Assembly (NCBI GenBank): GCA_021648125.1 | Contig: JAKITK010000030.1 | Location: 1-36,532, forward strand | Direction: 5' to 3' | DNA: 36,532 bases | Origin: Lysobacterales bacterium | Lineage (GTDB): Bacteria; Pseudomonadota; Gammaproteobacteria; Xanthomonadales; SZUA-36 | Shown: positions 24,358 through 34,859 of the stretch, in pieces | How the letters are laid out: each line of letters opens with the position of its first letter | Numbering within the stretch: the first letter of the stretch is position 1 | Program-made: the position numbers and the translations under genes | Notes under the pieces: generated by a model | What the model saw: the letters and a program-made list of their open reading frames with translations, nothing else | Told to the model about the DNA's origin: nothing | Databases searched by the model: none

Positions 24358-24413
24358 AGGCTTACCATGGGTTAATTCCTATCTTATAGCGCTAGAGCGG
24401 ATGGATTGTGTAG

Positions 24414-25775
24414 CTAAGAGCCTGCCACCATCATTTCGCGGATTAGTATCGAGGGAGTCTGAATTTTTCCGCGGCTTTCGATGTCGGTGCCCAGTCCAAT
24501 CAAGTTCATAAACATATCTTCAAGGGAGGCGGCGATTGTGATTTCATCAACTGCATGAACGATCTCACCATTACGCACCAAAAAACCGGCCGCCCCGCGG
24601 GAATAATCACCAGTAACAATATTAACCCCCTGCCCCATGACTTCGGTAACCAACAGACCGTCGCCCATCTCGGTTAACAAGTTGCTGCTGGTAATCCCAC
24701 TAGCTTTGAGTTTAAGGTTATGTACACCACCGGCGTGACCACTGGTTTTCATGCCCAGCTTGCGCCCGGCATACGAACCGAGCAGATAAGTATCGAGAAT
24801 GCCCTTGCGGACAATTTCTCGCTCGCGGGTGGCAACACCCTCCGCATCAAAACTGGCGCTGGCAGCAGCGCCGACTAATAAGGGTTGCTCATGCAAGCTG
24901 ACGCTTGTGGGAAAAACCTGTGAATTAAGCCGTTCTGTAAGGAAGCTCGCATTGCGGTAAAGGTTGCCTCCGCTAATAGCTGCAACAAAGTGCCCGATAA
25001 GGCCAGCGGCGACTTCAGCCGAAAAGATTACCGGCATGCTTGCGGTTTTTATCGGCTTTGATCCCAGTCTAGCGAGGGTTCGTTTTGCCGCTGTTTCTCC
25101 GGTGACTTTAACCGTATCTAATTCCGCCATTGAGTGTTTAGCGTCATACCAATAATCGCGCTGCATGCCCTGTTCATCTTCACCAATATAAGAGCAGGAC
25201 TGACTGTAACTGGTTTTCCAGCGGTCGCCGCTAAAGCCATCGCTATTGGCCAACAAAGAAACCCCCTGACTGACGCTAAAACTGCCACCCTCGGAATTTA
25301 CAATGCGGGAATCATAGTCGAGCCCAGCGGCTTCTACTGCCTTGGCGCGTGCAATCACATCATCAATAGCAATATCTTGTTGATGCCAGAGGCCGAGGTC
25401 GGGAAACTCAGTTGCCAAGTCTTGTTTTTCCGGCAATCCAGAAAATTCATCTGCCTGGGTAAAGCGGGCGATATCCGCAGCCCGGCTTACACAGTCACGC
25501 ACAGAGTCACTGCGCAAATCACCGGTACTGGCAGTGCCCCGGGCCTGATCGCGATATACAGTCACGGACAAACCACGGTCGCGATGGTATTCCAGCGTCT
25601 CAATTTCACCCAGACGGGCGTTCACAGACACGCCCTGCTGCGCGTGCAGATTGACAGCACTGGCTGCACATCCCAAACTCTTCACCTGGGCCAGCACTGT
25701 TTCAGCGATGGCATTTAATTTATCCAGCTCAACGCTGGGAATAAGTGGACTATTTACGGTTGTTACTGATGACAT
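24414..25775 (-). CDS. pmbA: PmbA/TldE peptidase subunit
   Basis: A 453-residue TldE/PmbA. The sequence follows E. coli PmbA closely in pattern: VSVNARLGEIETLEYHRD, LNSQVFPTSVSLHE, SFDAEGVATREREIVRKGIL, GHAGGVHNLKLKASG and MGQGVNIVTGDYSRGAAGF. PmbA pairs with TldD in a heterodimer that trims unfolded peptides (microcin B17 maturation, CcdA degradation). PmbA itself lacks the zinc motif, as expected. I chose ATG 25775 because its N-terminus matches the family length; it overlaps the start of the divergent yjgA by 7 bases. tldD lies just beyond yjgA. Confidence 0.92.
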   Translation of the reverse strand: MSSVTTVNSPLIPSVELDKLNAIAETVLAQVKSLGCAASAVNLHAQQGVSVNARLGEIETLEYHRDRGLSVTVYRDQARGTASTGDLRSDSVRDCVSRAADIARFTQADEFSGLPEKQDLATEFPDLGLWHQQDIAIDDVIARAKAVEAAGLDYDSRIVNSEGGSFSVSQGVSLLANSDGFSGDRWKTSYSQSCSYIGEDEQGMQRDYWYDAKHSMAELDTVKVTGETAAKRTLARLGSKPIKTASMPVIFSAEVAAGLIGHFVAAISGGNLYRNASFLTERLNSQVFPTSVSLHEQPLLVGAAASASFDAEGVATREREIVRKGILDTYLLGSYAGRKLGMKTSGHAGGVHNLKLKASGITSSNLLTEMGDGLLVTEVMGQGVNIVTGDYSRGAAGFLVRNGEIVHAVDEITIAASLEDMFMNLIGLGTDIESRGKIQTPSILIREMMVAGS

Positions 25776-26335
25776 TTCAAAAACCTGAAGATACTGGTGC
25801 ATCGATAGATGCAGCCGAAGAAATTAGCAAATCACAGCGTAAGCGTGAAGCGCACGATATATTTTTACTCGCCCGCGAGTTGGTCGAGATGAAAATCAGC
25901 ACGCTGAAAAAAATACTTTCTAGCGTAGATTTAGACGAAGACATCATCTTTGAAATCACCAAAGCCCGCAAAATAAAGTCCCATGGTGCGCGCAAGCGGG
26001 AAACCATGTTTCTTAGCAAACAATTACGCCAGCTTGATCTCGGTTCACTTCGCATGGCTATTGAACAACCAAAGGAATTTGCCCGCGGAGAAGCCTTGCG
26101 CCAACATCGCTTGGAACTATGGCGCGACAGTTTAATTGCCACTGGCGACCCAATGGTAAATTGCTTATGCGCTCTGAATCAAAGCTTTGACCGCCAGCAA
26201 CTACGACAACTAGTCCGCAATGCCCGCCGCGAAGCCGCGCATAAAAAACCGCCCGCAGCCGCCCGCAGCCTGTTTCGACTGCTCGCCGAGTTTGATCTGC
26301 AACAGGAATTACCAGCAGTGTCCGGCGCAAGCTAA
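25769..26335 (+). CDS. darP: DarP/YjgA ribosome-associated protein
   Basis: A 188-residue DUF615 protein (YjgA, renamed DarP), a factor of 50S subunit assembly that binds pre-50S particles. The visible pattern matches the family: EEISKSQRKREAHDI, SHGARKRETMFLSKQLRQLD, SFDRQQLRQLVRNARREAAHKKPPAAARSLFRLL. ATG 25769 lies within the first codons of the divergent pmbA, and no good SD precedes it. An in-frame GTG at 25745 would lengthen the overlap. It is convergent with tldD, 33 bases away. The pmbA-yjgA-tldD arrangement is also found in Pseudomonas. Confidence 0.9.
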   Translation: MTFQKPEDTGASIDAAEEISKSQRKREAHDIFLLARELVEMKISTLKKILSSVDLDEDIIFEITKARKIKSHGARKRETMFLSKQLRQLDLGSLRMAIEQPKEFARGEALRQHRLELWRDSLIATGDPMVNCLCALNQSFDRQQLRQLVRNARREAAHKKPPAAARSLFRLLAEFDLQQELPAVSGAS

Positions 26336-26368
26336 AAAATAATTTAACTAAAAATAAAGACATAAGCA

Positions 26369-27808
26369 TTAACCGGTACCACCAACCGTCATAGCATCGA
26401 TGCGAATAGTGGGCTGACCTACACCAACTGGAACACTCTGCCCGGCTTTGCCACAAACACCTACACCATTATCCAGCGCCAGGTCATTACCTACCATACT
26501 CACCAGATTCATTGCCTCCGGGCCATTACCGATGAGGGTTGCGCCTTTCACCGGTTCACACACCTTACCCTTACGAATGCGATAGGCCTCAGATGCTGAG
26601 AAAACAAATTTTCCTGAAGTAATGTCAACCTGTCCACCGCCAAAATTTACGGCATAAAGCCCATCTTCAACACTGGCAATAATGTCGCCCGGTTCACTTT
26701 TTCCGGCGAGCATATATGTATTGGTCATTCGCGGCATTGGCAGACAGGCGAAATTTTCCCGCCGACCATTTCCGGTACTTTCAACCCCCATTAACCGGGC
26801 GTTAAGCTTATCTTGCATATAACCTTTGAGAGTACCGTTTTCAATCAATGTATTATAGCGACTGGCAACGCCCTCATCATCGATAGACAAAGACCCCCTA
26901 CGATCAGGCAAGGTACCGTCATCCACTATAGTGACCAACTTCGAGGCAACCTGCTCGCCAATACGACCGCTGAATGCCGAACTACCCTTGCGGTTAAAAT
27001 CACCCTCAAGACCATGCCCAACGGCTTCGTGCAACATGACACCTGGCCAACCCGGCCCGAGCACTATCGGCATCATTCCGGCAGGGGCATCTACAGCCTC
27101 CAGATTCACTGTTGCCTGACGAACCGCTTCGTTAGCCTGCTCTTTCCAGGCCTCATTCTGCAGCAAGCGTTGGTGACCAAAGCGCCCACCGCCGCCCGCC
27201 GCCGCCGATTCACGCCGGCCATTTTCTTCAACTATCACACTGACATTTAAACGGATCATTGGGCGTATATCACCCGCATAAGTACCATCACTACCAACGA
27301 TTAAAATATTTTCATAGCTAGCTGAAATTGACACGGTAACTTCTTTAATTCGGGAATCAAGTGCCCGCGTATATACATCTATCTCCCGTAATAGCTCAAC
27401 CTTGCTGCTTGCATCAAGTCCCGCATAAGGGTCAGCCGCTGAGTAGAGTGCGGGAACAACTTGCCGCTGCCAGCTCTGTACTTGTCGATTTTGACCCTGT
27501 CGGGCAATCGCACGCGCGGTTCCTGCCGCCTGAATTAATGCCGCAGGCAGCAGCTCGTCGGCATAGGCAAAGCCGGTTTTTTCCCCAGAGATAGCGCGAA
27601 TTCCAACGCCCTGATCTACAGAGTGAGATGCAGCCTTAACAATACTGTCTTCCAATACCCAGCTTTCTGACCAGCTTTTTTGAAAATACAGGTCACCGAA
27701 ATCAATCGCCGGCCCCATTAATTTCGCCAATACTTGCTCCAGATCAAGCTGCCCAAGCCCGGTAGGCTGAAGTAGTTGTTGCTCGGCAATTTCTATCATT
27801 CCACTCAT
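26369..27808 (-). CDS. tldD: TldD metalloprotease subunit
   Basis: A 479-residue TldD, the catalytic partner of PmbA. The zinc motif [11 protein letters not shown] is at 260-270, and Cys452 in [19 protein letters not shown] is the conserved third ligand. LRLIVEE-like and GGGGRFGHQ segments and the C-terminal [10 protein letters not shown] complete the family pattern. The complex degrades unstructured peptides passing through its cavity. The ATG overlaps the yhdP stop as ATGA, so it is translated in series with yhdP. Its partner gene pmbA is on the same strand but separated from it by the oppositely oriented darP. Confidence 0.95.
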   Translation of the reverse strand: MSGMIEIAEQQLLQPTGLGQLDLEQVLAKLMGPAIDFGDLYFQKSWSESWVLEDSIVKAASHSVDQGVGIRAISGEKTGFAYADELLPAALIQAAGTARAIARQGQNRQVQSWQRQVVPALYSAADPYAGLDASSKVELLREIDVYTRALDSRIKEVTVSISASYENILIVGSDGTYAGDIRPMIRLNVSVIVEENGRRESAAAGGGGRFGHQRLLQNEAWKEQANEAVRQATVNLEAVDAPAGMMPIVLGPGWPGVMLHEAVGHGLEGDFNRKGSSAFSGRIGEQVASKLVTIVDDGTLPDRRGSLSIDDEGVASRYNTLIENGTLKGYMQDKLNARLMGVESTGNGRRENFACLPMPRMTNTYMLAGKSEPGDIIASVEDGLYAVNFGGGQVDITSGKFVFSASEAYRIRKGKVCEPVKGATLIGNGPEAMNLVSMVGNDLALDNGVGVCGKAGQSVPVGVGQPTIRIDAMTVGGTG

Positions 27809-30800
27809 TGTGTTCTTTTCCTGATGCGAGAATTTTTACTGTTTTGATTCCCGGATTTATTAGTAGATTTTCTAGGGTTTTTGGGCGCTTTGTCAATTTT
27901 TTTGATCTGCGGGTCATCCCAACTCCCGCTCACTTCATAAACGGCTTCAGTTGCCTCACCTAAGGCTTTTTTGAACAATCCCTGCAATGCAAGCCCAGCA
28001 GCAGCACCACCTGGGCCACCGGCAATTGCACCGATAACCGGCAAGGCAGAGCCTACACCGGGGCGCACCCGGATCAGCTGATTGTACTCACGCGCCTGCA
28101 TATCGGTTGAGCCGGAAATTAAAATATCGGCCGCAGGAGACTTTATCTTTACATCATTGGTGCTGGCGACACCATTTTCAATCTGAAACGAACCTTTCGC
28201 TGAGTCAAAGTGAAAACCCTCGGTGAAAACATCGCGAAAATCCAGCATTAACCGCCGTGGCAAAGCCTGCAGATTTACCAGACTTAACAACCGCCCTGCA
28301 CCTGGATTGGCTTGTTTTAAGCTGCCACCCTTTAAATCCAGTTGCATGCTGCCATTCAGACTCTTAAAGTCAATATCCAGTGGTGTGCCACGCCAGCCTA
28401 AATCAAAACGCACCATCGACTGACTACCGGTGATGCCTGCACTAAAATCGAACACTTGGAGTATTTCCTCAAAATTCTCTGCGGTAATATTGACATTAAA
28501 GCTTGTATTTTGACCGGCAATAGTTTCTAGCCAGTCGCCGGAAGCACTTAGGTGTACGCTACCGGAAGTTCCCTCTAGGTGTTCAATGTGCAAACCGTTA
28601 CCTAAGGGATAGGTTTCGATTCGGGTCTCTTTTAACTTCAGGTGACCCCAGGAAAATGCTCTTGCATAAAGGTGCATTGGTGGTAGGGAAGCCGGGTTCA
28701 GCTCCAGTATTTTTTCCTCCCCATCTGTACCTATTTCTAAGTCTTCTGGTTCGTCTACAACCGGAAGGTATAAATGTTCAAAATCAGCAACCAGTGCTTT
28801 GCGCTCGCCGCCGGGCAGGTGCAGCCGACCTTCAATAGCCGGGCCGGAAAAGTCGGCAATATAACTGTCGCCCGATTTTGTTAGTTTCAGCCGGGTATCC
28901 GGAATCTCAGCACCAAGGAATCCAAGCTTTAAGGCTTCTAAAGAAAAATCACCCAACTTAAGTGACATCCTCGAGGAGGAATCTTCCTGCCCGGACAACA
29001 AAGCCAGCCATCCATCCAGGTTGAACTCTCTAGTAAGCCCGCCAAGGCTAAAAAACCCCCGCCTAGGTTCAGTCACTTTGTCATCGCCCAATAACACTCT
29101 AAAGGCTTCTACTCGGCTACGGCTTTCATCAAGCGTTAGTTTAAACCCAAGTTGGCCTTCCATGCGAATAGCTAACTGGCGATCTGCTCCCTGAATTGGC
29201 ATATGGATATGCGTTGGCCAAATTTCTGCCGCTGTTTTTTCCAGCGGTGCGGGTAAATTTATGCTCAGGCCTTCAAGCTCGGAACGAATATCCAAGCTTA
29301 GCGGAAGGATACCATCCTGGTCCTTTTTCTCAATTAGCACACTGATGTCCCAATCCGTTTCTCCCTGCAAATATCGGGGGGAAACTAATTGATCGGCTAA
29401 ATCTCCCGGCAACAAGGTTTCCGTCGGGGCCTTCAGCTTTAAATTCGCCTCCAGAATATTACCTGCAGCAAGCACCGGCCCGGCCCGCAACTGCAAAACA
29501 CCCGCGGCTTCATTCAGCTTTATCTGTATGCCTTCTGCAATAATCCCATGCTCTGACCAGCTAAGGCTACCCTGAATATTATCCAGCTTAATTTGCCAAT
29601 CGGGTAACTCAAATAGAGCATCAAGGAAATCAACCTGACCATTTACATCGAACCAGTCTTTGCGGCCATCAAAATAAAACTTAAGGTGACCACTGACATT
29701 TACAGGCCCGACTACCGTGAAGGCGTTCAGGTCAAGACCCATGATTTCTTCCAATGGTGATGCGTGGATGTAGCCAAGTAATTCTGCGGCGTCAATATTT
29801 TTGCGAAAATCAGTAGTTACCTTTAAGCGCCCACGCATGTCAATCACTGAACTGGCATTCTTTATGCTAATTCCATTCGTGCTAAAGCTGCCATCTACCA
29901 ACAAGCGCAACTCTTCAAGATGTATAATTGCATCTGTATGTCGCAGATTGGGCCAGTCAGGATGAAAGTCCACGCGCATATCATACACTGGCAATATTGC
30001 ACTGAAGACCCCGCCACCCTGTCTAAAGGGGAAACTGTCGAGTTCCCCTAGCACCTGGATTTGACCCCTGCGAATCTCGCCGGCAGAAAAAGCTTTTTTT
30101 AACCAGCTCACTCCTTTTTTACGCATTATTTTTTCCGGCCAGTAATACTTCAGGCTGGAGGCCTGAGCTTGGTGGAGGACTACTTGTGCATCTACCAGTG
30201 GAGAATCATCACTGTCCGCTGGCAGTAACATACCCAGTTGTAAGCCGAGCTTAAAATCATTATTTTGCAACTCACACAATTGCGTCTGTACCTGCCATGC
30301 GGTTTCGGTTCGGGCTGAAAAATCAAGATGACAATCGAATTGCGACCACCGCTGTGAGCTAGAAAAAATCGGTTCCCATGAAAACTCAAACTCAGCCCCA
30401 TGCAGCTGGACAGAACCGTTACCTGCCTGAAAATTAGCCTCTAAGTTCAAAGGTCCGATTGTGGAAAGCCCGGTTGAATTAGCCAACTGAACATCCTCAG
30501 CACTGAGTTCCAGCCAATTGATGTCACCAGCAGTATCCGTTGCTAACAACAAGTGATTCAATTTGCCTTTCAGCTCACCTGAAAATTTCGCTGCTAAATC
30601 AAATTTTTGTAACAACGGCATTAATAAAGACTGGGTAAAACCAAGATCAAGCTGTTCGGTTTCGAGGTGAAAACCGGTGGTATCATCCGGGTTAAGCAGC
30701 ATCGTTAAAGAACTGCCAAACATGCTTTCACCATCGCTAAGGGCTACAACATCCGCTAGCCACAATGACCATCGCTGTTTGTTTTCAAAGCGCAATCGCC

Positions 30801-31737
30801 AGTTTGCTGATAGTTCATCAAGTCGCGCCAGCTGATTATCAGATTGCATTTTCCAGCGCAACTGTGAAGCATTTACCCTGCCTTGTGCCTGTAAAGGCTC
30901 CCCTGCCCGCCATTCCAGCCAAGTTTCCAACTCTAGATGACCACTGGCAGTATTCCGCCATTCTTCCGGCAGTAAGGTTAGCAGTTGTCCGGGGTTATTT
31001 ATGGAAGACTTCGCCCATACCCTTAAAGACTGCGGTTTACTCTCACTCAAGCGCAGGCTTAAGCGTCCATCAACTTTTTCTGCTTTAGACTCAGCAGGGA
31101 ATAAACTGGATTGTTCTAATTTTTCACCCAGCACAGCTTGCCAGCGAGCTAGAAAAACTTTATCCCGGTACTGAATTTCTATACTGCTGGCGGTTAACTT
31201 GTCCCTAAAACCGCTGATTTCATCAACAATAGCCAGGCCGGTATCATTGAGATGGATCTCTTCAACTGCGGATAACAGCTCGAGTGCTTTACTGAACTCC
31301 ATCGGCTTTTCTGAGTACATTCCGGATATTTTAAGCACCCCCTGCCGATCTCGAAGCAATTCCAGCTCAGCACCGACAACCTCAAACCGGGCGAACGGGC
31401 GGTTGGGTCGTAAATAGTCCAACAATGAAAACTTCACCCTTGCCTGATCGATCAACAGCACCGGTTTTGAGTCTTGCCTAGATTGGGGGAATATCCCCAA
31501 ATTTCTCAGGATAAACTGCGGACCGGTAACATCCCAACTACCGCTAATAGAATCGAAATGAACCGGCTGACCTACCAATTCACTAAGTTGGGTTTCTATC
31601 TCATCTTGATACTTATCGGTATATGGCAGCAATAACTCTGCCAGACCAGCCAGTGTCGCCAGCAATACCAGAACAATGGTTGCGGCTGTCCAAAAAATTG
31701 ACAGACTACGGCGATATAGACGATAGAGGGGTTTCAT
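27805..31737 (-). CDS. yhdP: YhdP, AsmA-like bridge protein
   Basis: A 1310-residue protein with one N-terminal membrane helix (about 14-36) and a long periplasmic region of beta-rich AsmA-like (DUF3971) repeats. It ends with an AsmA-C-type segment ([35 protein letters not shown], then [33 protein letters not shown]) and a basic tail. E. coli YhdP is of similar length and, with TamB and YdbH, moves phospholipids to the outer membrane. It lies 32 bases after rng and is coupled to tldD by a 4-base overlap. Confidence 0.93.
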   Translation of the reverse strand: MKPLYRLYRRSLSIFWTAATIVLVLLATLAGLAELLLPYTDKYQDEIETQLSELVGQPVHFDSISGSWDVTGPQFILRNLGIFPQSRQDSKPVLLIDQARVKFSLLDYLRPNRPFARFEVVGAELELLRDRQGVLKISGMYSEKPMEFSKALELLSAVEEIHLNDTGLAIVDEISGFRDKLTASSIEIQYRDKVFLARWQAVLGEKLEQSSLFPAESKAEKVDGRLSLRLSESKPQSLRVWAKSSINNPGQLLTLLPEEWRNTASGHLELETWLEWRAGEPLQAQGRVNASQLRWKMQSDNQLARLDELSANWRLRFENKQRWSLWLADVVALSDGESMFGSSLTMLLNPDDTTGFHLETEQLDLGFTQSLLMPLLQKFDLAAKFSGELKGKLNHLLLATDTAGDINWLELSAEDVQLANSTGLSTIGPLNLEANFQAGNGSVQLHGAEFEFSWEPIFSSSQRWSQFDCHLDFSARTETAWQVQTQLCELQNNDFKLGLQLGMLLPADSDDSPLVDAQVVLHQAQASSLKYYWPEKIMRKKGVSWLKKAFSAGEIRRGQIQVLGELDSFPFRQGGGVFSAILPVYDMRVDFHPDWPNLRHTDAIIHLEELRLLVDGSFSTNGISIKNASSVIDMRGRLKVTTDFRKNIDAAELLGYIHASPLEEIMGLDLNAFTVVGPVNVSGHLKFYFDGRKDWFDVNGQVDFLDALFELPDWQIKLDNIQGSLSWSEHGIIAEGIQIKLNEAAGVLQLRAGPVLAAGNILEANLKLKAPTETLLPGDLADQLVSPRYLQGETDWDISVLIEKKDQDGILPLSLDIRSELEGLSINLPAPLEKTAAEIWPTHIHMPIQGADRQLAIRMEGQLGFKLTLDESRSRVEAFRVLLGDDKVTEPRRGFFSLGGLTREFNLDGWLALLSGQEDSSSRMSLKLGDFSLEALKLGFLGAEIPDTRLKLTKSGDSYIADFSGPAIEGRLHLPGGERKALVADFEHLYLPVVDEPEDLEIGTDGEEKILELNPASLPPMHLYARAFSWGHLKLKETRIETYPLGNGLHIEHLEGTSGSVHLSASGDWLETIAGQNTSFNVNITAENFEEILQVFDFSAGITGSQSMVRFDLGWRGTPLDIDFKSLNGSMQLDLKGGSLKQANPGAGRLLSLVNLQALPRRLMLDFRDVFTEGFHFDSAKGSFQIENGVASTNDVKIKSPAADILISGSTDMQAREYNQLIRVRPGVGSALPVIGAIAGGPGGAAAGLALQGLFKKALGEATEAVYEVSGSWDDPQIKKIDKAPKNPRKSTNKSGNQNSKNSRIRKRTQ

Positions 31738-31769
31738 CGATAAGGTTTCATCGGGTGATTAATGCAGTT

Positions 31770-33251
31770 TTAGAGCAAAACTACATCGTAGGTTTCCTGA
31801 CCATACTGGTCTTCACGTTGAAAATGTATGCTCTTGCCCAGAATTTCTTCAAGATCGGCAACTGTGGTTGATTGCTCGTCAAGAATAACATCAACAACGG
31901 CTGAGGATGCCATTACCATGATTTTGCTGGCCTCAAACTGCCGGCCTGAGCGCATAATTTCACGGATAATTTCCAAACTGACCGTTTCAGCTGACTTGAT
32001 CACACCCCGGCCCTCACAAGTTGGACAAGGCACACAAAGCCTGTGTTCAAGACTTTCGATGGTGCGTTTACGAGTCATTTCGACCAACCCGAGGGGGGTA
32101 ATATCGGAAACCGTAAACTTGGCATTATCCCGTGCCAGCGCGCGTTTTAGTGTTGCAAGAACCATGTCGCGGTGTTGCTCAGAGAGCATATCGATGAAAT
32201 CTACAATAATTATTCCGCCCAAATTACGCAGTCGTAACTGCCTGGCAGTAGCTTCTGTCGCTTCAAGATTGGTTTTATAAACTGTTTCTTCGAGATTCCG
32301 GTGGCCGGTATAAGACCCCGTATTAACATCAATGGTGGTCATCGCCTCGGTCTGATCAATCACCAAATAGCCCCCCGACTTAAGCGAAACCGTGCTGACC
32401 AATGCCCGTTCTAATTCATCTTCTACCCCATAGAGATCGAAAATGGGTCTTTCATTAGAATAAAACTCCACCCGGTCGAGCCAGTCAGGGATGAAACGGT
32501 GGGTAAAGCGGCGCACCTGATTTGTTACTGCTAGGTCATCGATCCTAACTTTTTCGATATCTACATGCATTAAATCTCGCATGGCGCGTACCGGCAAGGA
32601 AAGGTCATCATAAACACACACACCCGGCACCGCCTGTCGAATGCGCTCTTGAATATCCTGCCACAGACGCCCGAGGAAAACTTTGTCGGTGGCCAAGGCA
32701 TGCGCTTCAACACCATCAGCGTTAGTGCGCACAATATAACCGTGCTCATGTTCACTACCGCAAAGATCGTCCATCATTGAACGCAGGCGATCGCGTTCAT
32801 CTTCTTCGTCAATTCTTACCGACACGCCGATAGATTTAGTGCCTGGCAAAAACACCAGATAACGCGAGGGGATTGAGAGGTTGGTAGTCAATCGCGCGCC
32901 TTTGGTGCCCAGCGGGTCTTTGATAACCTGAACAACCACTTCTTCACCGTCTCGAACCAAATCTGAAATTTGCGGCTCAGGTGTTTCTTCTAGTGCATCG
33001 GTGGTCTCTTCAATTTCCGGACTCTTACGGGTGATATCTGAGACATGTAAAAAAGCCGTTCGCGACAGACCAATCTCGATAAATGCTGCCTGCATCCCCG
33101 GTAACACCCGGGAGACTTTACCTTTATATATATTTCCCAAATAGCTGTCTTGCGACACGCGCTCCAGGTAAACCTCCTGTAACAAACCATTTTCAACTAG
33201 CGCAACTCTGACTTCACTGGGGGTTACATTGATTAATATCTCATCACTCAT
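31770..33251 (-). CDS. rng: Ribonuclease G
   Basis: A 493-residue RNase E/G-family endonuclease of RNase G length, with no long C-terminal scaffold. It carries an S1 domain (about 38-125, LGNIYKGKVSRVLPGMQAAFIEIG), catalytic Asp308 (TTIDVNTG) and Asp351 (IIVDFIDM), and the zinc-link CPTCEGRG (409-416). It processes the 5' end of 16S rRNA and degrades some mRNAs. ATG 33251 is 100 bases past the maf stop, with no clear independent promoter. Order maf-rng-yhdP-tldD is conserved in gammaproteobacteria. Confidence 0.95.
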   Translation of the reverse strand: MSDEILINVTPSEVRVALVENGLLQEVYLERVSQDSYLGNIYKGKVSRVLPGMQAAFIEIGLSRTAFLHVSDITRKSPEIEETTDALEETPEPQISDLVRDGEEVVVQVIKDPLGTKGARLTTNLSIPSRYLVFLPGTKSIGVSVRIDEEDERDRLRSMMDDLCGSEHEHGYIVRTNADGVEAHALATDKVFLGRLWQDIQERIRQAVPGVCVYDDLSLPVRAMRDLMHVDIEKVRIDDLAVTNQVRRFTHRFIPDWLDRVEFYSNERPIFDLYGVEDELERALVSTVSLKSGGYLVIDQTEAMTTIDVNTGSYTGHRNLEETVYKTNLEATEATARQLRLRNLGGIIIVDFIDMLSEQHRDMVLATLKRALARDNAKFTVSDITPLGLVEMTRKRTIESLEHRLCVPCPTCEGRGVIKSAETVSLEIIREIMRSGRQFEASKIMVMASSAVVDVILDEQSTTVADLEEILGKSIHFQREDQYGQETYDVVLL

Positions 33252-33351
33252 AACAGTTTATGTAATTCTCGTTTGCCACTGAACAATTAAAACCCAGATT
33301 GGCTATGGTCTATAAGTCGCGCATATACGAAGCGCCATCGCTCAGGGCATC

Positions 33352-33945
33352 CTACCATGCGACACCAGCTTGCCGAAGCAAACTCGCGGTTTCATACAAC
33401 GGCAGTCCCATGACCCCGGAGTAACTACCCTCCAGACGCTCAATAAAGGCTGCGGGTTGCCCCTGGACTGCGTATGCGCCGGCTTTGTCCATGGCATCAC
33501 CGCTGGCACAGTAGCTGCGAATAAAATCGGGCGGCATATCGGCAAAACTAACCTGACTGACGCTCATGGCCTGCAGGCAGTCGCCCTCCGGCAAAACCAG
33601 TACAACAGCGGTAGCCACCTGATGGCTGCGAGCCGACAGCAGCGTCAACATTTTTTCAGCAGCGGCGCAAGACTCTGGTTTGCCCAAAACTTTGTCATCA
33701 ACAATCACAGAAGTGTCAGCACCAAGAACCGGCACTCCGGCGGTACTCATCAGCACACCCGCACGGGCTTTTTTCAACGCTATGCGGACAACATAATCCT
33801 GCCAGGCTTCAGCAGCAAACTGTGATTCATCAACATCAACCGCTATTACCTCAGGCATAATCCCGAGCTGCTGCAATAGTTCTAACCTACGCGGTGAAGT
33901 TGAAGCCAGAATAAGCTTGGGAACGAAATTCTTAGCCCCGGTCAT
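33352..33945 (-). CDS. maf: Maf-family nucleotide pyrophosphatase (YhdE type)
   Basis: A 197-residue Maf protein with the N-terminal STSPRR substrate loop (15-20), LGADTSVIVDDKVLGKP (74-90, catalytic Asp77) and DKAGAYAVQG plus GSYSGVMGLPLYET near the C-terminus. The features fit the YhdE branch, which hydrolyses dTTP, UTP and modified pyrimidine nucleotides to monophosphates. I chose ATG 33945, 7 bases after the rlmH stop. The frame runs further upstream into rlmH, but the product would gain 23 non-conserved residues. It is transcribed together with rlmH and rsfS. Confidence 0.92.
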   Translation of the reverse strand: MTGAKNFVPKLILASTSPRRLELLQQLGIMPEVIAVDVDESQFAAEAWQDYVVRIALKKARAGVLMSTAGVPVLGADTSVIVDDKVLGKPESCAAAEKMLTLLSARSHQVATAVVLVLPEGDCLQAMSVSQVSFADMPPDFIRSYCASGDAMDKAGAYAVQGQPAAFIERLEGSYSGVMGLPLYETASLLRQAGVAW

Positions 33946-33952
33946 GTTTACA

Positions 33953-34420
33953 TTACTCACGATGGTAGGGATGGTTAGTGGTAATTGTCCAGGCACGGTA
34001 CAGCTGTTCAGCAAGCATTACCCTGACCAATGGGTGCGGCATGGTCAACAGCCCAAGCGACCATTTTTGCCTACAGCTCTGCAGGCAGTCGCTACTGAGG
34101 CCATCGGGCCCGCCGATTAAAAACGCAATGTCTTCACCCTGCATTTGCCAGTGCTCGAGCTGCCCTGCCAATTGCCGGGTAGTCCATTGCTTGCCGTTCT
34201 CATCCAGTGCAATTCGATAACAACCGGCACTGGCTTTTAATAAGGATTTGGTTTCTTTGTGTTGCAGGCGCTCAAGGGTATGGCCACTTTGCCGCGAAGG
34301 CATAGGCAGCGCGCGAATCTCAAAATCAAGATGTCGGGGAAATCGTTTCTGATATTCCATTATCCCCTGATCTACCCAGGCTGGCATTTTCTGGCCAATA
34401 GCCGCTACCAGAAGGCGCAT
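33953..34420 (-). CDS. rlmH: 23S rRNA pseudouridine-1915 methyltransferase RlmH
   Basis: A 155-residue SPOUT methyltransferase, full length. It shows FLIGGPDGL (the AdoMet-binding knot), LVRVMLAEQLYRAWTI and the invariant C-terminal PYHRE. It methylates N3 of pseudouridine 1915 in helix 69 of the assembled 70S ribosome. The start is 3 bases after the rsfS stop, typical of the conserved rsfS-rlmH pair. In many gammaproteobacteria mrdA follows; here maf follows. Confidence 0.96.
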   Translation of the reverse strand: MRLLVAAIGQKMPAWVDQGIMEYQKRFPRHLDFEIRALPMPSRQSGHTLERLQHKETKSLLKASAGCYRIALDENGKQWTTRQLAGQLEHWQMQGEDIAFLIGGPDGLSSDCLQSCRQKWSLGLLTMPHPLVRVMLAEQLYRAWTITTNHPYHRE

Positions 34421-34423
34421 GGC

Positions 34424-34795
34424 TCAGCCCTCGTTTCGCTGTGCTTCGCTGGCGGACCAAAGTTTTTCAAGATTATAAAATAATCTGGCACGCGGCAGCA
34501 TTAAATGCACAATCACATCATTTAGGTCCACCAATACCCAATCTGAGCCATTTTTACCTTCAACACCCAAAGGTGGTACGCCGGCTTGTTTGGCTTTTTT
34601 AACTAAATCATCTGCTAATGCAGATAAGTGGCGACTGGATGTGCCCGAAGCAATCACCATTTCATCGGTCAAGCTGTTCTTACCTTTAACATCAATAATA
34701 CTGATATCGACGGCTTTCATGTCTTCAAGCACGCTGATAACCAGATCGTGTACTTGCCGGGAGTTCAGGCCGGCCGAGGGGGTAGCGGTAGTCAA
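34424..34795 (-). CDS. rsfS: Ribosome silencing factor RsfS
   Basis: A 123-residue RsfS/YbeB/Iojap protein that binds L14 (uL14) and blocks subunit joining when nutrients are scarce. Recognised by VISVLEDMKAVDISIIDVKGK, DEMVIASGTSSRHLSALADDL, GVEGKNGSDWVLVDLNDVIVHLM and PRARLFYNLEKLW. It is the first gene of the minus-strand series rsfS-rlmH-maf-rng-yhdP-tldD. The frequent upstream partner nadD is absent. A dyad and a perfect TATAAT lie in its upstream region. Confidence 0.95.
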   Translation of the reverse strand: MTTATPSAGLNSRQVHDLVISVLEDMKAVDISIIDVKGKNSLTDEMVIASGTSSRHLSALADDLVKKAKQAGVPPLGVEGKNGSDWVLVDLNDVIVHLMLPRARLFYNLEKLWSASEAQRNEG

Positions 34796-34822
34796 GTTAT
34801 TGCTCTCATTAAATAGGTTCGC

Positions 34823-34859
34823 TTAGTTTATAGATATCGATAGATATATTATAAACTAA
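34823..34859 (-). promoter_or_regulatory. Dyad and -10 element upstream of rsfS
   Basis: TTAGTTTATA (34823-34832) and TATAAACTAA (34850-34859) are perfect 10-bp inverted arms. A further ATAT pairs after a one-base bulge. On the minus strand the dyad contains a perfect TATAAT (34853-34848), and TTGAGA lies upstream (34879-34874) at a long 20-bp spacing. It could be the rsfS promoter with an overlapping operator. No gene start other than rsfS uses it. Confidence 0.45.

Noticed and set aside
25134-25718. Long open frame antisense to pmbA
   Set aside because: It overlaps a well-recognised conserved gene throughout and its product has no recognisable pattern.
33370-33825. Open frame antisense to maf
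   Set aside because: Shadow of the conserved maf gene on the other strand, without an SD.
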